Assembly: GCF_024166365.1 (NCBI RefSeq)
Contig: NC_064820.1
Location: forward strand, 49,949,501 to 50,013,500
Length of the DNA stretch: 64,000 nucleotides
Origin: Elephas maximus indicus
Taxonomy: Eukaryota; Chordata; Mammalia; Proboscidea; Elephantidae
Direction of reading: 5' to 3'
The position numbers and the translations under genes are program-made. The notes under the pieces are model-generated. The model searched no databases. It was not told where the DNA came from and saw nothing but the letters and a program-made list of their open reading frames with translations. How positions within the stretch are numbered: position 1 is the first letter of the stretch; each line of letters starts with the position of its first letter. This document shows, piece by piece, positions 47,501 to 55,012 of the stretch.

Positions 47501-49354
47501 TTATACACTTCAATAAATTTAAGAAGATATGAAAAATAGGAATTATGCTATAGTATTATCGATTATTTCTTCAACTTAGGAGCATGGTTCCTGCCCCACT
47601 TAATTTCTCCTCATTTACTCATTTTGGTTTACTTAGCATGACGGATTCCTTTCTACATATTCCAAACTGGGCTTTGTGCTTTCTTCTGCTGTTTAGAAAA
47701 AGTTTGACCATTTGTAAAAAAATTCTTACACTGTCAAAGGTTAATCTGAATGTTTAAAAATTCTTTATATCTATTTAAACTTTATCAAAAACCCATGCGA
47801 CATTTCTGCATACAATAGGTATGTAGCACCAGAAACACTTCCATTTTAAGATGACAGAATAATAATTACTAAAAACAAGGACCCAGATGTGTACTTCTCA
47901 CCCATATGTGCACTTCTTCACATTCAAAAGCCTACCTCAAAATTAACTTAAGCAAAGCCACTATTTAATTTATCCTAAAGCCACTAGTAAATATTCACTT
48001 ATCTTACAAAAATCAAATTAAAAATCAACTTTGTCAGGCTACTATCTTGTAGTTGTCCATAAGTCTGGAAACGGATTCTAGTTTTACAGATTGACAATTT
48101 CCTTGACATCAATTAGGTTTACTTGCCTATGCTGGCAAAACAGCACTGAACAAAACCACAAAAAAGTCCTATTGTCAAGCTTACATTCTGAGACCATGAA
48201 TATAATAACTACAAAGTTTTGTTTCCTCATGAATTCATAATAAAGCTACGTAAAATACAAAAAGCACCAACATACCGGTTAATAATCACATTATTCCAGT
48301 TAATGTTAACCCCGAGTTTTAGTAAAAAGGAGTACTTACTGTATAATTAGAAGAATAACCTGATGGGTAAAATTCTGGGGCGTTCACAGACAGCTTGGAC
48401 ATTAACACAGGAGCTACAACCACCTGGGGTTTGGCCATTGCTGACTCTGAATTCTGCTGTGGGATTTTATCCTGTGAACTAGGTGGAGCTCTCAGGGGCC
48501 TCGCTTGTTCTGAGAAGATAAAAAGGAGTGTTAGATTCGTTCATTCTTTTGTGTAATGACTTTGTATATACTAAAAAGTCATCTCTTTTAACTCTTTAAG
48601 AGTTTAAAAATCATCACGAAATGTAAGGTCATCTCCGGGATACTCACAAAGAGCCTGCAAAAAGGAACAATAGACTTGGCTGTAGCTCATTTATGAGCGT
48701 TACCTGCCTCCCAAATGAATGCTTGAGGGTTTTGGTTTTTCTTTTATTTAGGAGCCGTTTCAAATGCAGTGGTAGCTCGGCTTACGTCTTACTTTAGAGG
48801 ACCGGGCAGGGGGAGGCAATTTTTATTTCCTCCCCTGGGTGGCAGAACTCCGAGACCGCGCACCGGCCCCTCCCCCAGCCGGGGCGCACAAAGGATTCCA
48901 GTGGCCACCTTCCAAAGCCCCGTCCCGCGCCCATCCCCACCCCGTAACACCCGGGCCCCTCGGGGGATGCTTTCGGGGAATTGGGGGGAGGGGGTGGAAG
49001 GAGAGTCCGCCGGCCCTCGGCGAGCGCAAGGCCCGTGGGGAGGCGTTGGCCCGGGAGGACGGGGTTTCCCTAGAGCTCCTCCGTACCTGGGAGCGCCCCG
49101 GGCCGGGGAGGCCGCTGGGGGCCGGTGGGGCCCTCGCACTGGGCCCCAAGCGGCGGAGCCGTCCTGGGCTGGCGCAGCGGCGGCGGCTGCAGGAAGCCCG
49201 GGGCTTTGGGCTGCGGCGGCGGCTGCTGGCGCGGCCGCTCTGCAGGCCCGGTTCCGTTCGGGAAACTGCCGCCCTCAGGCCCGCCCCCTCCGCGGCCCAG
49301 GCCCCGGCTCCGGCCCCGACCAGCACCTGGGGCCCGATCGAAACCGTCCGACAT
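14457..49354 (-). CDS. PAIP1: PAIP1, poly(A)-binding protein-interacting protein 1 (whole gene span, 11 coding exons)
   Basis: PAIP1 is a cytoplasmic translation factor. It binds PABPC1 through two sites (PAM1 and PAM2) and contacts eIF4A and eIF3, helping to circularise and activate mRNA; it also takes part in deadenylation complexes. Joining the coding pieces 49354-49087, 48509-48340, 38725-38540, 35046-34934, 31163-31052, 29770-29645, 26262-26156, 25655-25538, 24774-24720, 16812-16719 and 14550-14457 gives 1443 nt, or 480 codons plus TAA, with no stop or frameshift. Visible parts are a Gly/Pro/Arg-rich N terminus (1-113), a PAM2 motif with core [12 protein letters not shown] at 127-138, a MIF4G domain at about 160-377, and an acidic tail (PAM1) ending SERKRKQ. 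As I recall, human PAIP1 is 479 residues; the extra residue seems to be a proline or glutamine in the N-terminal low-complexity run. All introns are GT-AG. Identity is certain from near-complete protein similarity. The noncoding ends are not resolved. Confidence 0.98.
14551..16718 (-). other. PAIP1: PAIP1 intron 10 with MIR and SINE copies
   Basis: GT-AG intron of 2.2 kb. MIR-like inverted remnants lie at about 15165-15320 and 16120-16290, (TA)n runs at about 16329-16366, and an AfroSINE at 16453-16593. The rest is AT-rich with no recognised feature. Confidence 0.8.
16453..16593 (+). repeat. AfroSINE in PAIP1 intron 10
   Basis: Head ccctggtggcgtagtggtaa and tail ttgctgagtcagaatcgact; antisense to PAIP1. 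Confidence 0.92.
16719..16812 (-). CDS. PAIP1: PAIP1 coding exon 10, acidic linker to PAM1
   Basis: 94 nt encoding [20 protein letters not shown], then [11 protein letters not shown] and two bases of a proline codon. Rich in Glu/Asp. The acceptor is tttacag/ATTACC and the donor TCC/gtaagt. A 7.9-kb intron packed with L1 sequence separates it from exon 9. Confidence 0.96.
19384..19546 (-). repeat. AfroSINE with perfect 9-bp target duplication
   Basis: Inverted full-length copy from accaaacccagtgctgtcga to acgccaccagggtttcc. The direct repeat ctcaatgtc occurs at 19375-19383 and 19547-19555, inside L1 ORF2 text. This fixes the exact insertion boundaries. Confidence 0.95.
19577..19632 (-). repeat. 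AfroSINE tail fragment
   Basis: Reads acccaaatcgaaactcattg, then ccatcaagtcaattagactc. A 5'-truncated second insertion in the same L1. Confidence 0.65.
20955..22915 (+). mobile_element. L1 LINE 3' portion, second copy
   Basis: Begins in ORF2 (aaatggatcaaagacctaaa), has the ORF2 C-terminal frame open at 21569-21850, then a long 3' UTR ending acaataaaaaaattatata. It follows the first L1 directly in the same orientation. 5'-truncated. Confidence 0.88.
22921..23185 (+). mobile_element. L1 3' UTR fragment, different subfamily
   Basis: Unit starting gaacatctcccttgagtatt and ending caacagcaataaaaataaag plus an A run. It resembles an L1 3' end; the assignment is moderate. Confidence 0.5.
23200..23830 (+). 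mobile_element. Older L1 ORF2 fragments
   Basis: Text such as gacaattaaagaaatcaaat and ctcaatatcactagtagtct with gtactgctagtgggaaaagt corresponds to L1 ORF2, strongly decayed. Confidence 0.6.
24720..24774 (-). CDS. PAIP1: PAIP1 coding exon 9 (55 nt)
   Basis: A short exon encoding [18 protein letters not shown] (401-418) plus one base. The acceptor is tcctag/AATGAA and the donor CAG/gtatgt. It was found only by similarity and splice phase. Confidence 0.94.
25538..25655 (-). CDS. PAIP1: PAIP1 coding exon 8, end of MIF4G domain
   Basis: 118 nt completing Arg361 and running to Met400: [20 protein letters not shown], then [19 protein letters not shown]. The acceptor is tctgcag/AGATGT and the donor ATG/gtaggt. 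This closes the MIF4G fold and begins the linker to the C-terminal PABP-binding region. Confidence 0.97.
26156..26262 (-). CDS. PAIP1: PAIP1 coding exon 7, MIF4G domain
   Basis: 107 nt (residues 326-360 plus two bases): [20 protein letters not shown], then [15 protein letters not shown]. The acceptor is ttaag/TTGACA and the donor CAG/gtggga. The split arginine codon is completed in exon 8. Confidence 0.96.
26803..27575 (-). mobile_element. L1 3' UTR copy A
   Basis: gatgaaggtttacagaacta at the 3' end, then gtggtggtagccaggcacca, ctgctcacaggcttttaaga. In the same orientation as PAIP1. Confidence 0.8.
28141..28697 (-). mobile_element. L1 3' UTR copy B
   Basis: Same order as copy A: gatgaaggtttacagggcaa, gtggtggtagccgggcacca, ttcttcattttcccttgatc. 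5'-truncated relative to A. Confidence 0.8.
29645..29770 (-). CDS. PAIP1: PAIP1 coding exon 6, MIF4G domain
   Basis: Forty-two codons (residues 284-325): [20 protein letters not shown], then [20 protein letters not shown] and LK. The acceptor is ccaaag/ATCAAG and the donor AAA/gtaggt. Phase 0 at both ends, so exon loss would keep frame but destroy the MIF4G core. Confidence 0.97.
31052..31163 (-). CDS. PAIP1: PAIP1 coding exon 5, MIF4G domain
   Basis: 112 nt completing Arg246 and running to Glu283. It reads [20 protein letters not shown], then [17 protein letters not shown], the conserved hydrophobic MIF4G helix. The acceptor is attag/ATGTCG and the donor GAG/gtgagg. The exon is too short to appear as a clear open frame and was found by similarity and splice phase. 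Confidence 0.95.
32880..33075 (+). repeat. AfroSINE, long subtype
   Basis: Head aagcctagtggtacagtggt, extra segment aaagattacagtcttggaaa, tail gggtcactatgagtaagaat. Confidence 0.85.
33260..33405 (-). repeat. AfroSINE, short subtype
   Basis: Reverse copy: aaccaagccggttgctgacc to aaccactgcaccacc. Confidence 0.87.
33822..33880 (+). mobile_element. RTE 3' tail fragment
   Basis: Reads gcgtcgctatgagtcagaac, then cgacttgatggcacatagca and agcagcagcaacaac. The caacaac ending suggests RTE rather than SINE. Very short 5'-truncated insertion. Confidence 0.75.
34225..34850 (+). mobile_element. Old L1 ORF2 fragment
   Basis: Text such as attcaatattatcccaaaaa, ctgaagttcattggaaaaaa and aatcaatggaatataatcaa is decayed L1 ORF2. 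Confidence 0.65.
34934..35046 (-). CDS. PAIP1: PAIP1 coding exon 4, MIF4G domain
   Basis: Encodes residues 209-245 plus two bases of codon 246: [20 protein letters not shown], then [17 protein letters not shown]. It forms MIF4G helices. The acceptor is gatag/GCCACG and the donor AAAAG/gttagt. The 113-nt length gives phase 2, completed by the first A of exon 5 to make arginine. Confidence 0.96.
35800..36003 (+). repeat. MIR SINE
   Basis: Core gaccttaggcaagatactta, then gtgcctcagtttgctcaggt and aaatggggataac; ends agtaagtgcttcata. A good MIR match. Confidence 0.85.
36565..36960. mobile_element. Tigger/pogo-like DNA transposon remnant (tentative)
   Basis: The ends tgtcatgcatcgttaaacat and ttatgggaccatggatgtat resemble the terminal regions of Tigger-type elements. 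The element is too short and diverged to be sure. Confidence 0.4.
37846..38042 (-). repeat. AfroSINE, long subtype, diverged
   Basis: Reverse copy with ggcaattccaactcctgggg near the tail and ctacccagggactcc at the head. Confidence 0.7.
38540..38725 (-). CDS. PAIP1: PAIP1 coding exon 3, start of MIF4G domain
   Basis: Exactly 62 codons (residues 147-208), beginning [20 protein letters not shown] and ending ELVYQQ. It covers the linker after PAM2 and the first helices of the MIF4G fold. The acceptor is actatag/GAATCC. The donor is CAG/gtcagc, which departs from consensus at +3 and +4 (c and a instead of a/g and a) and is the weakest donor in the gene. Because the exon is a multiple of three, skipping it would keep frame. 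An open frame reads through the donor into intron 3, but this is not coding. Confidence 0.96.
39204..39255 (-). repeat. AfroSINE tail fragment
   Basis: Reads aaccaaacccgctgcggtcg, then agtcgattccaactcat; only the 3' tail. Confidence 0.75.
40190..40345 (+). repeat. MIR SINE
   Basis: Core cagtttcctcgactgtaaaa and ctcatagggttgctacaagg; tail aactggcacatagc. Confidence 0.82.
41705..41895 (-). repeat. AfroSINE, long subtype, diverged
   Basis: Reverse copy: agttgccatcaagtagattc (tail), gcactgctccacagggtttt (middle), with a degraded head. Confidence 0.7.
42090..44040 (-). mobile_element. L1 element with 5' region and ORF1 but no ORF2
   Basis: On the minus strand a GC-richer 5' region (about 43230-44040) leads into ORF1. 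A coiled-coil part lies at 42795-42592 (contains [20 protein letters not shown]). The RNA-binding C-terminal domain lies at 42493-42242 ([20 protein letters not shown] and [20 protein letters not shown], then AETVQAR). A frame change after 42242 continues ORF1-like text to about 42115 and then stops. ORF2 does not follow. The ORF1 is broken into pieces. Confidence 0.8.
43046..43217 (+). repeat. AfroSINE inside the L1, with perfect 9-bp target duplication
   Basis: Direct repeat gttgtctcc at 43037-43045 and 43218-43226 flanks a full SINE ending in a T-rich tail. It inserted into the L1 after the L1 arrived. Confidence 0.95.
45529..45688 (-). repeat. AfroSINE with perfect 12-bp target duplication
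   Basis: cctacagaatcc at 45517-45528 and 45689-45700 flanks an inverted full-length SINE. Confidence 0.95.
46681..46950 (+). mobile_element. RTE LINE 3' fragment inserted in an old L1
   Basis: tactttggacatgttatcat to gactcaacaacacctaacaa. L1-like ORF2 text lies on both sides (about 46460-46680 and 46950-47240). Confidence 0.88.
47437..47491 (-). repeat. AfroSINE head fragment
   Basis: accctttggttagcagctgt, then agcacttaaccactatgcca; only the tRNA-like head is present, without the tail. Confidence 0.75.
48340..48509 (-). CDS. PAIP1: PAIP1 coding exon 2, contains the PAM2 motif
   Basis: The acceptor is ttctcag/AACAAG and the donor ACA/gtaagt. The exon encodes residues 90-146. It holds the segment [20 protein letters not shown] and then [10 protein letters not shown], which is the PAM2 motif recognised by the MLLE domain of PABPC1; the key residues are L129, A133, E135, F136 and P138. 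Internal methionines at 114 and 126 lie just before the motif. They are possible starts for shorter isoforms like those known in human PAIP1, but the sequence alone does not prove their use. Confidence 0.97.
48510..49086 (-). other. PAIP1: PAIP1 intron 1
   Basis: 577-bp GT-AG intron. Its 5' half is in the CpG island and its 3' half is AT-rich. Confidence 0.93.
49087..49354 (-). CDS. PAIP1: PAIP1 coding exon 1
   Basis: This exon encodes residues 1-89 plus one base of codon 90, beginning [18 protein letters not shown]. It is low-complexity Gly/Pro/Arg/Gln sequence with a disordered character, as expected for the PAIP1 N terminus. I chose the start at 49354 because it is the first ATG in frame: the open frame runs upstream to 49444, but that codon is GTG. 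Position -3 is A, an adequate initiation context. The donor is CAG/gtacgg at 49087/49086. The whole exon lies in the CpG island, so it is very GC-rich compared with the AT-rich remaining exons. Confidence 0.96.
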
Positions 49355-49440
49355 GCTCCTCCTCCTTCCGGAGCCGCTGCCGCTGCGCTCGGAAGAGGCC
49401 GCGGGGGAAAGCAGCGCAGGCCGGCTCTTGCCGCTGCGCT

Positions 49441-49455
49441 TCACTCGGGCCTCAT
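49441..49455 (-). promoter_or_regulatory. Four-codon upstream ORF before PAIP1 start
   Basis: On the minus strand an ATG at 49455-49453 is followed by AGG CCC GAG and TGA at 49443-49441 (peptide MRPE). It lies 101 nt before the PAIP1 ATG and out of frame with it. It matters only if transcription starts upstream of 49455, which is likely from the shape of the island but not proved. Confidence 0.5.
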
Positions 49456-50133
49456 GGAGGAGGAGGGCGGCGGGCCCCGGCTCCGCTCCTGCGCGCTTCA
49501 GGCGGAACGGACGGCAGGCTGAGCACCCGCGACTCCACAGCGCCCGCCCCCCAGAGCTACCCTCTGCTTTTATTCTCCCCTAAAATCCGGCGCCACCGCC
49601 TTCGGCGCGGCGGGGGCGAGGCGGGTCACAGCGGCCCCCCGCGGTCCGGAGGCCCCGGGGCGCGCCCGCTGCGATTCCTACTGTCCCGCAGGGCAGGCTG
49701 CTGCGGTCCAGCAGGCTGCCCGGCCAGCGGCGTCTCGGCCGCAGGACGTCCCTGCTGGGCAGCGGGGACCGGGCGGAGGCATCTCGACTCCCGGGGCCCG
49801 GCTCGGGGGGGAGATGGGGACGCTTACCCCAGTTAGGCCCGATCTATTCGATGGTTCTCAGGAGACAAGTGCGAGACTGACGGTTGATGCCAGGAAAATA
49901 AAAATACGGGGGGAGGGGGTGTGGCCCCGGCGCCAGGGTTCGCGGACGCGCACCACCGTGGGCGCGCAGGTGTGTTCAATGACCAGGCTCCCGCCGAGAG
50001 CCCAGGACTGGCAGGGAAGCCGAGCTCCGGAAGAAGCTCTGCCACCTGCTTCGTTAGCAGCGGGGGAGGGGACTAGTACGTTCAAAATACGCCCCCTACC
50101 CTTTTCAGTTCCCGTTAGGTACTTACCTCCGGA

Positions 50134-50340
50134 AGGGAACCCTGGTGGCTCAGCGGTAAAACGCTGGGCTGCTAACTGAAAGGTGGGCGGTTCGAAGCCA
50201 CCAGCCGCTCTGTGGAAGAAAAAAATGTAGCAGTCGGCTTCTGTGAAGATTTACAGCCTTGGAAAACCCTACGGGGCAGGCCTCCGCTTCCTTACAGGGC
50301 CAGAATGGATTGGGCCGCGGAGGATTTGGTTTGGTTTGTC
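50134..50340 (+). repeat. AfroSINE, long subtype, abutting the PAIP1 CpG island
   Basis: Head aaccctggtggctcagcggt, extra segment gatttacagccttggaaaac, tail gggccagaatggattgggcc. It keeps unusually many CpG dinucleotides (gggcggttcgaagccaccag), probably because it lies in an unmethylated zone. Confidence 0.9.
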
Positions 50341-50429
50341 ACAAGCTTCAATATCTTCCCTTTTCTCTGCCCCTCCAGAAATTTTCAGAAAATACACTAC
50401 CGTTGAATGAAACTCTTCCTTCTTTTTAT

Positions 50430-50710
50430 ATGCTACCAATGTTGTCCGATAGGCATATAATGCAAGCCATTTGTGTAGTTTTACATTTTCTAGAAGCCAC
50501 AAGCAAACAAGCAAAAACAAACAGGTGAAATTAATTTTAATAATAAATTTTAACCCAGTATATCAAAGATATTATCATTTCAACATGTAACACTAATGAA
50601 ATGTTCTTACTAATTGAAACCATATGTGTATTTGGACTAGCGTCCTTTCAAGTGCTCAGTAACACGTGACTAGTGGCTACTGCATTGAACAGCGCAGTTC
50701 TAGGTATTTA
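50430..50710. mobile_element. hAT/MER-type DNA transposon remnant (tentative)
   Basis: The order ttgtccgataggcatataat, tctagaagccacaagc, ttcaagtgctcagtaacacg and gtggctactgcattgaacag fits a common mammalian non-autonomous DNA element. Exact family not assigned. Confidence 0.5.
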
Positions 50711-50914
50711 AGTGTAAAATGATATTTTTGTCAGGCCTGATGGTGCTAAAGCCAAATGAAGGGTTAAGTAATGACAAAAAAAAAGGGGGGGGGAATCCAT
50801 TTTCCTTCTGTTGGATTATCCACCTCCACAAATTCTAATCGTTGCCTTGTATTTTAAGCATAAACTGTAATACTCTTTACAGGACAGAGAGATTGATTAG
50901 GAAGAGAAATAGAA

Positions 50915-51063
50915 AAACCCTGGTGGCGTAGTGGTTAAGTGCTATGGCTGCTACCAAAGGGTCACCACTTTGAATCTACCAGGTGCTCCTTGGAAACTCT
51001 AAGGGGCAGTTCTACTCTGTCCTGTAGGGTTGCTATGAGTCAGAAGCTGGGTTTGGTTTTTTG
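50915..51063 (+). repeat. AfroSINE, short subtype
   Basis: aaccctggtggcgtagtggt to agaagctgggtttggttttt; small deletion in the tail. Confidence 0.92.
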
Positions 51064-51299
51064 GAATGATGTTTTTCAGTCTTTTCATTTGACAATGATT
51101 CCAATTAGGAACAAAAAATTATGTTAACCACTTTCTGTTCTTGCTAATAAAAAAAATTAAAGTCTTGATCTAAATGAATGAGAAGAATGGCTTTAATGAG
51201 GATAATTGTGAGTAAATTAGTCATGCTGTTAATGTTAGCCCAAAATAATGAAGTCAGGGAAGGAAGGCAGTATGTGGTTTGTAGGTTTTAAAGTCTGCT

Positions 51300-51420
51300 G
51301 CAGCTTCAGATGAATCTGGGTCTTGACCATTACTGGCTGTGTGATCTTGGGTAAGGGATTTAGCTTCTGTAAGCTGGTTTCCCCATCTGTAAAATAACTA
51401 TCTTATAGCACTGAGCATGT
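51300..51420 (+). repeat. MIR SINE
   Basis: ggctgtgtgatcttgggtaa and tccccatctgtaaaataact are MIR core words. Confidence 0.82.
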
Positions 51421-51639
51421 ATTACAAATGCTAGACTGACAAGCTTACAATTTTAAAATTACATGACTTGATGCTCAAAGTACTTTAACATCCATTATTT
51501 TATATGGTCGTCAGTCTCTTCTTGCCTGGACTTCTGTGTTACAAAGGAAAGACTCAAGCTGTATGCTCAAAAAGAGTGAGCAAACGAGCATCACACAACA
51601 CTCAAGCCACCACAGACAGATGGGTGGTGACTGTGCCTT

Positions 51640-51712
51640 GATACTCCTTAGAAGTGAGAATGGCAAAACGTTGTCTCTCGTACTTTGAACATGTTATCAG
51701 GATTCAAACTTG
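51640..51712 (+). mobile_element. RTE fragment (70 bp)
   Basis: actccttagaagtgagaatg, then gcaaaacgttgtctctcgta and ctttgaacatgttatcagga; truncated at both ends. Confidence 0.75.
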
Positions 51713-51735
51713 GATCTTACTCGTGGAAGGCGACA

Positions 51736-51900
51736 ATTCTAACACTGAATCACCACTTACTGAATGTTTATTGTTGTGTGTCAGGCACTGTTCCAAGAGC
51801 TTTATTTGTATTATTTCATTTAATCCTCACACTCTGTGAAGTAGACTTTCTGATTATCCCCGTTTTACAGAAGAAGTACCAAGATATCATGAAGCTCAAA
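51736..51900 (-). repeat. MIR SINE, inverted
   Basis: tcaggcactgttccaagagc, tttcatttaatcctcacact and ccccgttttacagaagaa are reverse-complement MIR words. Confidence 0.8.
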
Positions 51901-52309
51901 TCCACCTGCAGACTGATATAGGGCTGACTAGCAGGTGTTAGGTATTGCAAAATGCCAAGAGGCCACACACACAGACACATTAAAAAAATATAAGCACTGT
52001 ATGGAATCCCCTGAAGAGAATCATCAAAAGATCTCCTCCCCTACCTTTATGTCTTTCTTATTAATGTGTAGTGAATAGGAAGAATAAATTCAGAGAGTTC
52101 GGAAAATATATTGTAAAATGGGAACAGGACCACTGTCAACTATGGGAAAGATTTCCTTCTTTCAGCTGGTCATGAAATGTTGCTCTGCCTACTTCCGCGA
52201 GGAGGTCTATGAAATTTTCCAATTCCCGAAGCCAGATTTGTCTCTGCCTTTACCGCTCTGGAGGCTTTGACTTTTAAGAGAAGAACTGGTAGTATTAATA
52301 CTTTAACTT

Positions 52310-52830
52310 ATCCTCCATTCAGCTGCTGGATGATCTTTCTACAAATCATATCTGATTATGTCACTTCACTGCTAGAAATCTTTCAATAGCTCCCCATAGC
52401 TTTCAGAATGAAGTGAAACCCTTACACCCAGAACAAGACCTTTGCCTTTCTCTCTAGCTTAATCATGTGTCACTCCCTCACATATTCTCCCCCTACCTCC
52501 TTTTAGCAATGCTTGCTAAACTATCCTCATGTCCGTAGCTATTTCATGCCTTCATGATTTTTATAAATGCACCTTGCTGCCTGGGAAATCTTACCTCTTT
52601 CACCTCTTAACCTATCGGGCTCCACTTAAGTGTCCTCCTGGAAGCTTTCCTCAAGCAGCCCAATCTTAGATTCCCTCTTTTTTGATACTAGCACCCTGGA
52701 CAAACTCTGTCTTAGCACTTAGTATACTGGATTGTTAATATTTGGCTTACATAACGAGGTCAGAGAATGCCTTTTAATCTCTATGCCCTCATATCCTAGC
52801 CCAGTACTTGGAACATAACAGCTTTTAACT
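52310..52830 (+). repeat. L2 LINE 3' remnant
   Basis: tctgattatgtcacttcact, aatagctccccatagctttc and gaatgaagtgaaacccttac are L2 words; continues to about 52830. Confidence 0.75.
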
Positions 52831-52999
52831 GTAGTAGGACCCACTTGCGAAAGTCCTGACTTGACTTGGTTTACCAGTATAGTGAAGGTAGAAGGAAGAC
52901 TGGTTTTCAGAAACCTAGGAGAACTTAAAGTGACTTCAGGATTAAATCTTGTAGGATTAGACAGTGCAGCCTTATAAGTCCAAAAGGTGTGAGAAAGTT

Positions 53000-53830
53000 T
53001 TCATACAATAAATATGGAGTAAAAATATTTGCAAACAACATATTCAACAGGACATATCTGGAGCATATCAAGAACTTTCAAAACTCAACAGTAAAAAAAA
53101 AATTAAATTTGAAAATGGGCAAAACACATGAACAACCATTTCACTGAAGAGAACATACAGGTGGCATTTAAGCCCATGAAAAAAAATTTAACATCATTAG
53201 GGATTAGGAAAATAAAAATGAAAACCACAATGAGACTTCACTACTCAACTATCAGAATGGCTAAAATAAAAAATAATAACACCAAATGATTTCAAGAATG
53301 TGGAGAAACTGGATCACTCATACATAGCCGGTGGGGATGAAAAATGATACTATCACTCTGAAAAACTGTTTGGCAGCCTCTTAAAAATACTAAACATACA
53401 ATTACCATATGACCCAGTGATTGTACTCCTGGGCATTTATCAGGAGTATTTAGGTTCACACAAAAACCTATACACAAGCGTTTATAGCAGCTTTATTCAT
53501 AATATCCAAAGACTGGAAACAGCCCAGATGTCCTTCAAATGGATGATTACACTGTGATACATCTATACCATGGGCTACTACTCAGCAAGAAAAAGGAACA
53601 AATTGATAGAAACAACAACTTGGATGGATCTCAAGGGAATTATAGTGAGTGAAAAAAGAGCCAATCTCGAAAGATTAAGTACTGTATGATTACATTTCTT
53701 AATAATATCCTTGAAATGAAAAAAATTCTAAAAATAGAGAACAGATTAATGATTGCCACCGGTGAAGGACAGAGTGGCGTTGAGAGGGAAGTAGGTCTGG
53801 CTATAAAAGATAGGATGAAGAATTATTGTG
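53000..53830 (+). mobile_element. Old L1 ORF2/3' fragment
   Basis: catatcaagaactttcaaaa, gaaaatgggcaaaacacatg, accatatgacccagtgattg and tgggctactactcagcaaga are L1 ORF2 words in order. Confidence 0.78.
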
Positions 53831-53903
53831 TATCTTGACAGGTGTGGTAGTCCTAAAAATCTACACATGTGATAAAGTTGCACAGCCCTAAATACACACA
53901 AAA

Positions 53904-54960
53904 AGATGTGTTTCTGTGTTCTATTGAGTATGATAAGGCATTCAACTGTATGGACTGCAACAAATTACAGATAACATTGTGAAGAATGGGAAATCTAGAA
54001 CACTTAATTGTGCTCATGCAGTACCTGTACATAGACCAAGAGACAGTCATTAGAACAGAACAAGGGAATACTATGTGGTTAAAAATTAAAAAAGGTGTGT
54101 GTCAGGGTTTTATCCTTTCATAATACTTATTCAATCTGTATGCTGAGCAAATAATCCGAGAAACTGGCTATATAAAGAATGCCGCATCAGGGTTGGAGGA
54201 AGACTCATTAACAACCTTCATCGTGCAGATGACACAACTTTGCTTGCTGAAAGTGAAGAGGACTTCAAGCACTTACTGATGAAGATCAAAGACTACAGCC
54301 TCCACATAAAGCAAAAGTCCTCACAACTGGACCAATAAACAATGTCATGATAAACAGAGAAAAGATTGAAGTTGCGAAGGATTTCATTTTATTTGAATCC
54401 ACAATCAATGCCCATGGAAACAGAGGTCAAGAAATCAAAAGACATGTTGCATTGGGCAAATCTGTTGCAAAAGCCTTCATTAAAGTGTTAAAAAGCAGAG
54501 CCGTCACTTTGAGGACTAAGATGAGCCTGACCCAAGCCATGGTATTTTCAAACGCCTCACATGGATGTTAAAGCTGGACAATGAATAAGGAAGATTGGAG
54601 AATTGATACCTTTGAATTACGTTGTTGGTGAAGAATATTGAATATACCACAGAGTGCCAGAAGAAGGAACCAATCTTTCTGGGAAGAAGTATAGCCAGAA
54701 TGCTCCTTAGAAGTGAGGATGGCAAGACTTAGTCTTACGTACTTTGGACATGTTATCAGGAGAAACCAGTCCCGGGAGAAGGACATCATGCTTGGTAAAT
54801 TAGAGGGTCCAGGAAAAAGGGAAAGACCTCAACAATCATTGCTATGTTTGAACCCATTGTTGCAGCCACTGTGTCAGTCCATCTTATTAAGGTCTTCCCT
54901 TCAACATAAGGTTGCTATGAGTTAGAACCGACTTGATGGCTCCTAATAACAACAACAACA
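53904..54960 (+). mobile_element. RTE LINE 3' half with an internal micro-inversion
   Basis: Covers RT-domain remnants (attcaatctgtatgctgagc, gcttgctgaaagtgaagagg) through the 3' tail ending taataacaacaacaac. About 54830-54888 is in reverse complement relative to the rest: it reads cattgttgcagccactgtgt, whereas the other copies read acacagtggctgcaacaatg. Stops break the frame. Confidence 0.88.
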
Positions 54961-55012
54961 TCAGCACCAGCACCAGCACCAACACCAGCACCACCACCAC
55001 CACATACACACA
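54943..55012 (+). repeat. Simple repeat, CAA/CAC triplets
   Basis: RTE tail triplets expanded to caacaacaaca, then cagcaccagcaccagcacc and caccaccaccaccac. Probably a microsatellite born from the RTE tail. Confidence 0.85.

Larger units (their letters stand above)
38726..48339 (-). other. PAIP1: PAIP1 intron 2 (9.6 kb)
   Basis: Largest intron. It contains a SINE tail (39204-39255), MIR remnants (40190-40345 and about 40540-40680), an L2-like 3' end (about 40680-40815), old L1 (about 41280-41700 and 46460-47240), SINEs (41705-41895, 43046-43217, 45529-45688, 47437-47491), an L1 ORF1 copy (about 42090-44040) and an RTE (46681-46950). 38770-39700, 44050-45500 and 47500-48339 show no gene and no clear repeat. 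Confidence 0.85.
48780..50110. promoter_or_regulatory. CpG island covering the PAIP1 promoter and first exon
   Basis: GC-rich with dense CpG throughout, in sharp contrast to the AT-rich DNA on both sides. It contains coding exon 1 (49087-49354), the start of intron 1, the 5' UTR and the proximal promoter. No TATA box is evident near the likely start region (about 49400-49600), as expected for a housekeeping CpG-island promoter. The island stops abruptly at an AfroSINE beginning about 50134. G-run clusters lie at about 48962-48997 and 49904-49920. Confidence 0.85.

Noticed and set aside
48769-49836. 355-residue open frame on the plus strand across the CpG island, plus several shorter ones
   Set aside because: It is antisense to PAIP1 exon 1, and its length follows from very high GC content, which removes stop codons. 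The protein is Pro/Arg/Gly/Ala-rich with no recognisable domain.
54943-55012. CRISPR-like repeats
   Set aside because: Simple triplet repeats in mammalian DNA, with no spacer-repeat order.
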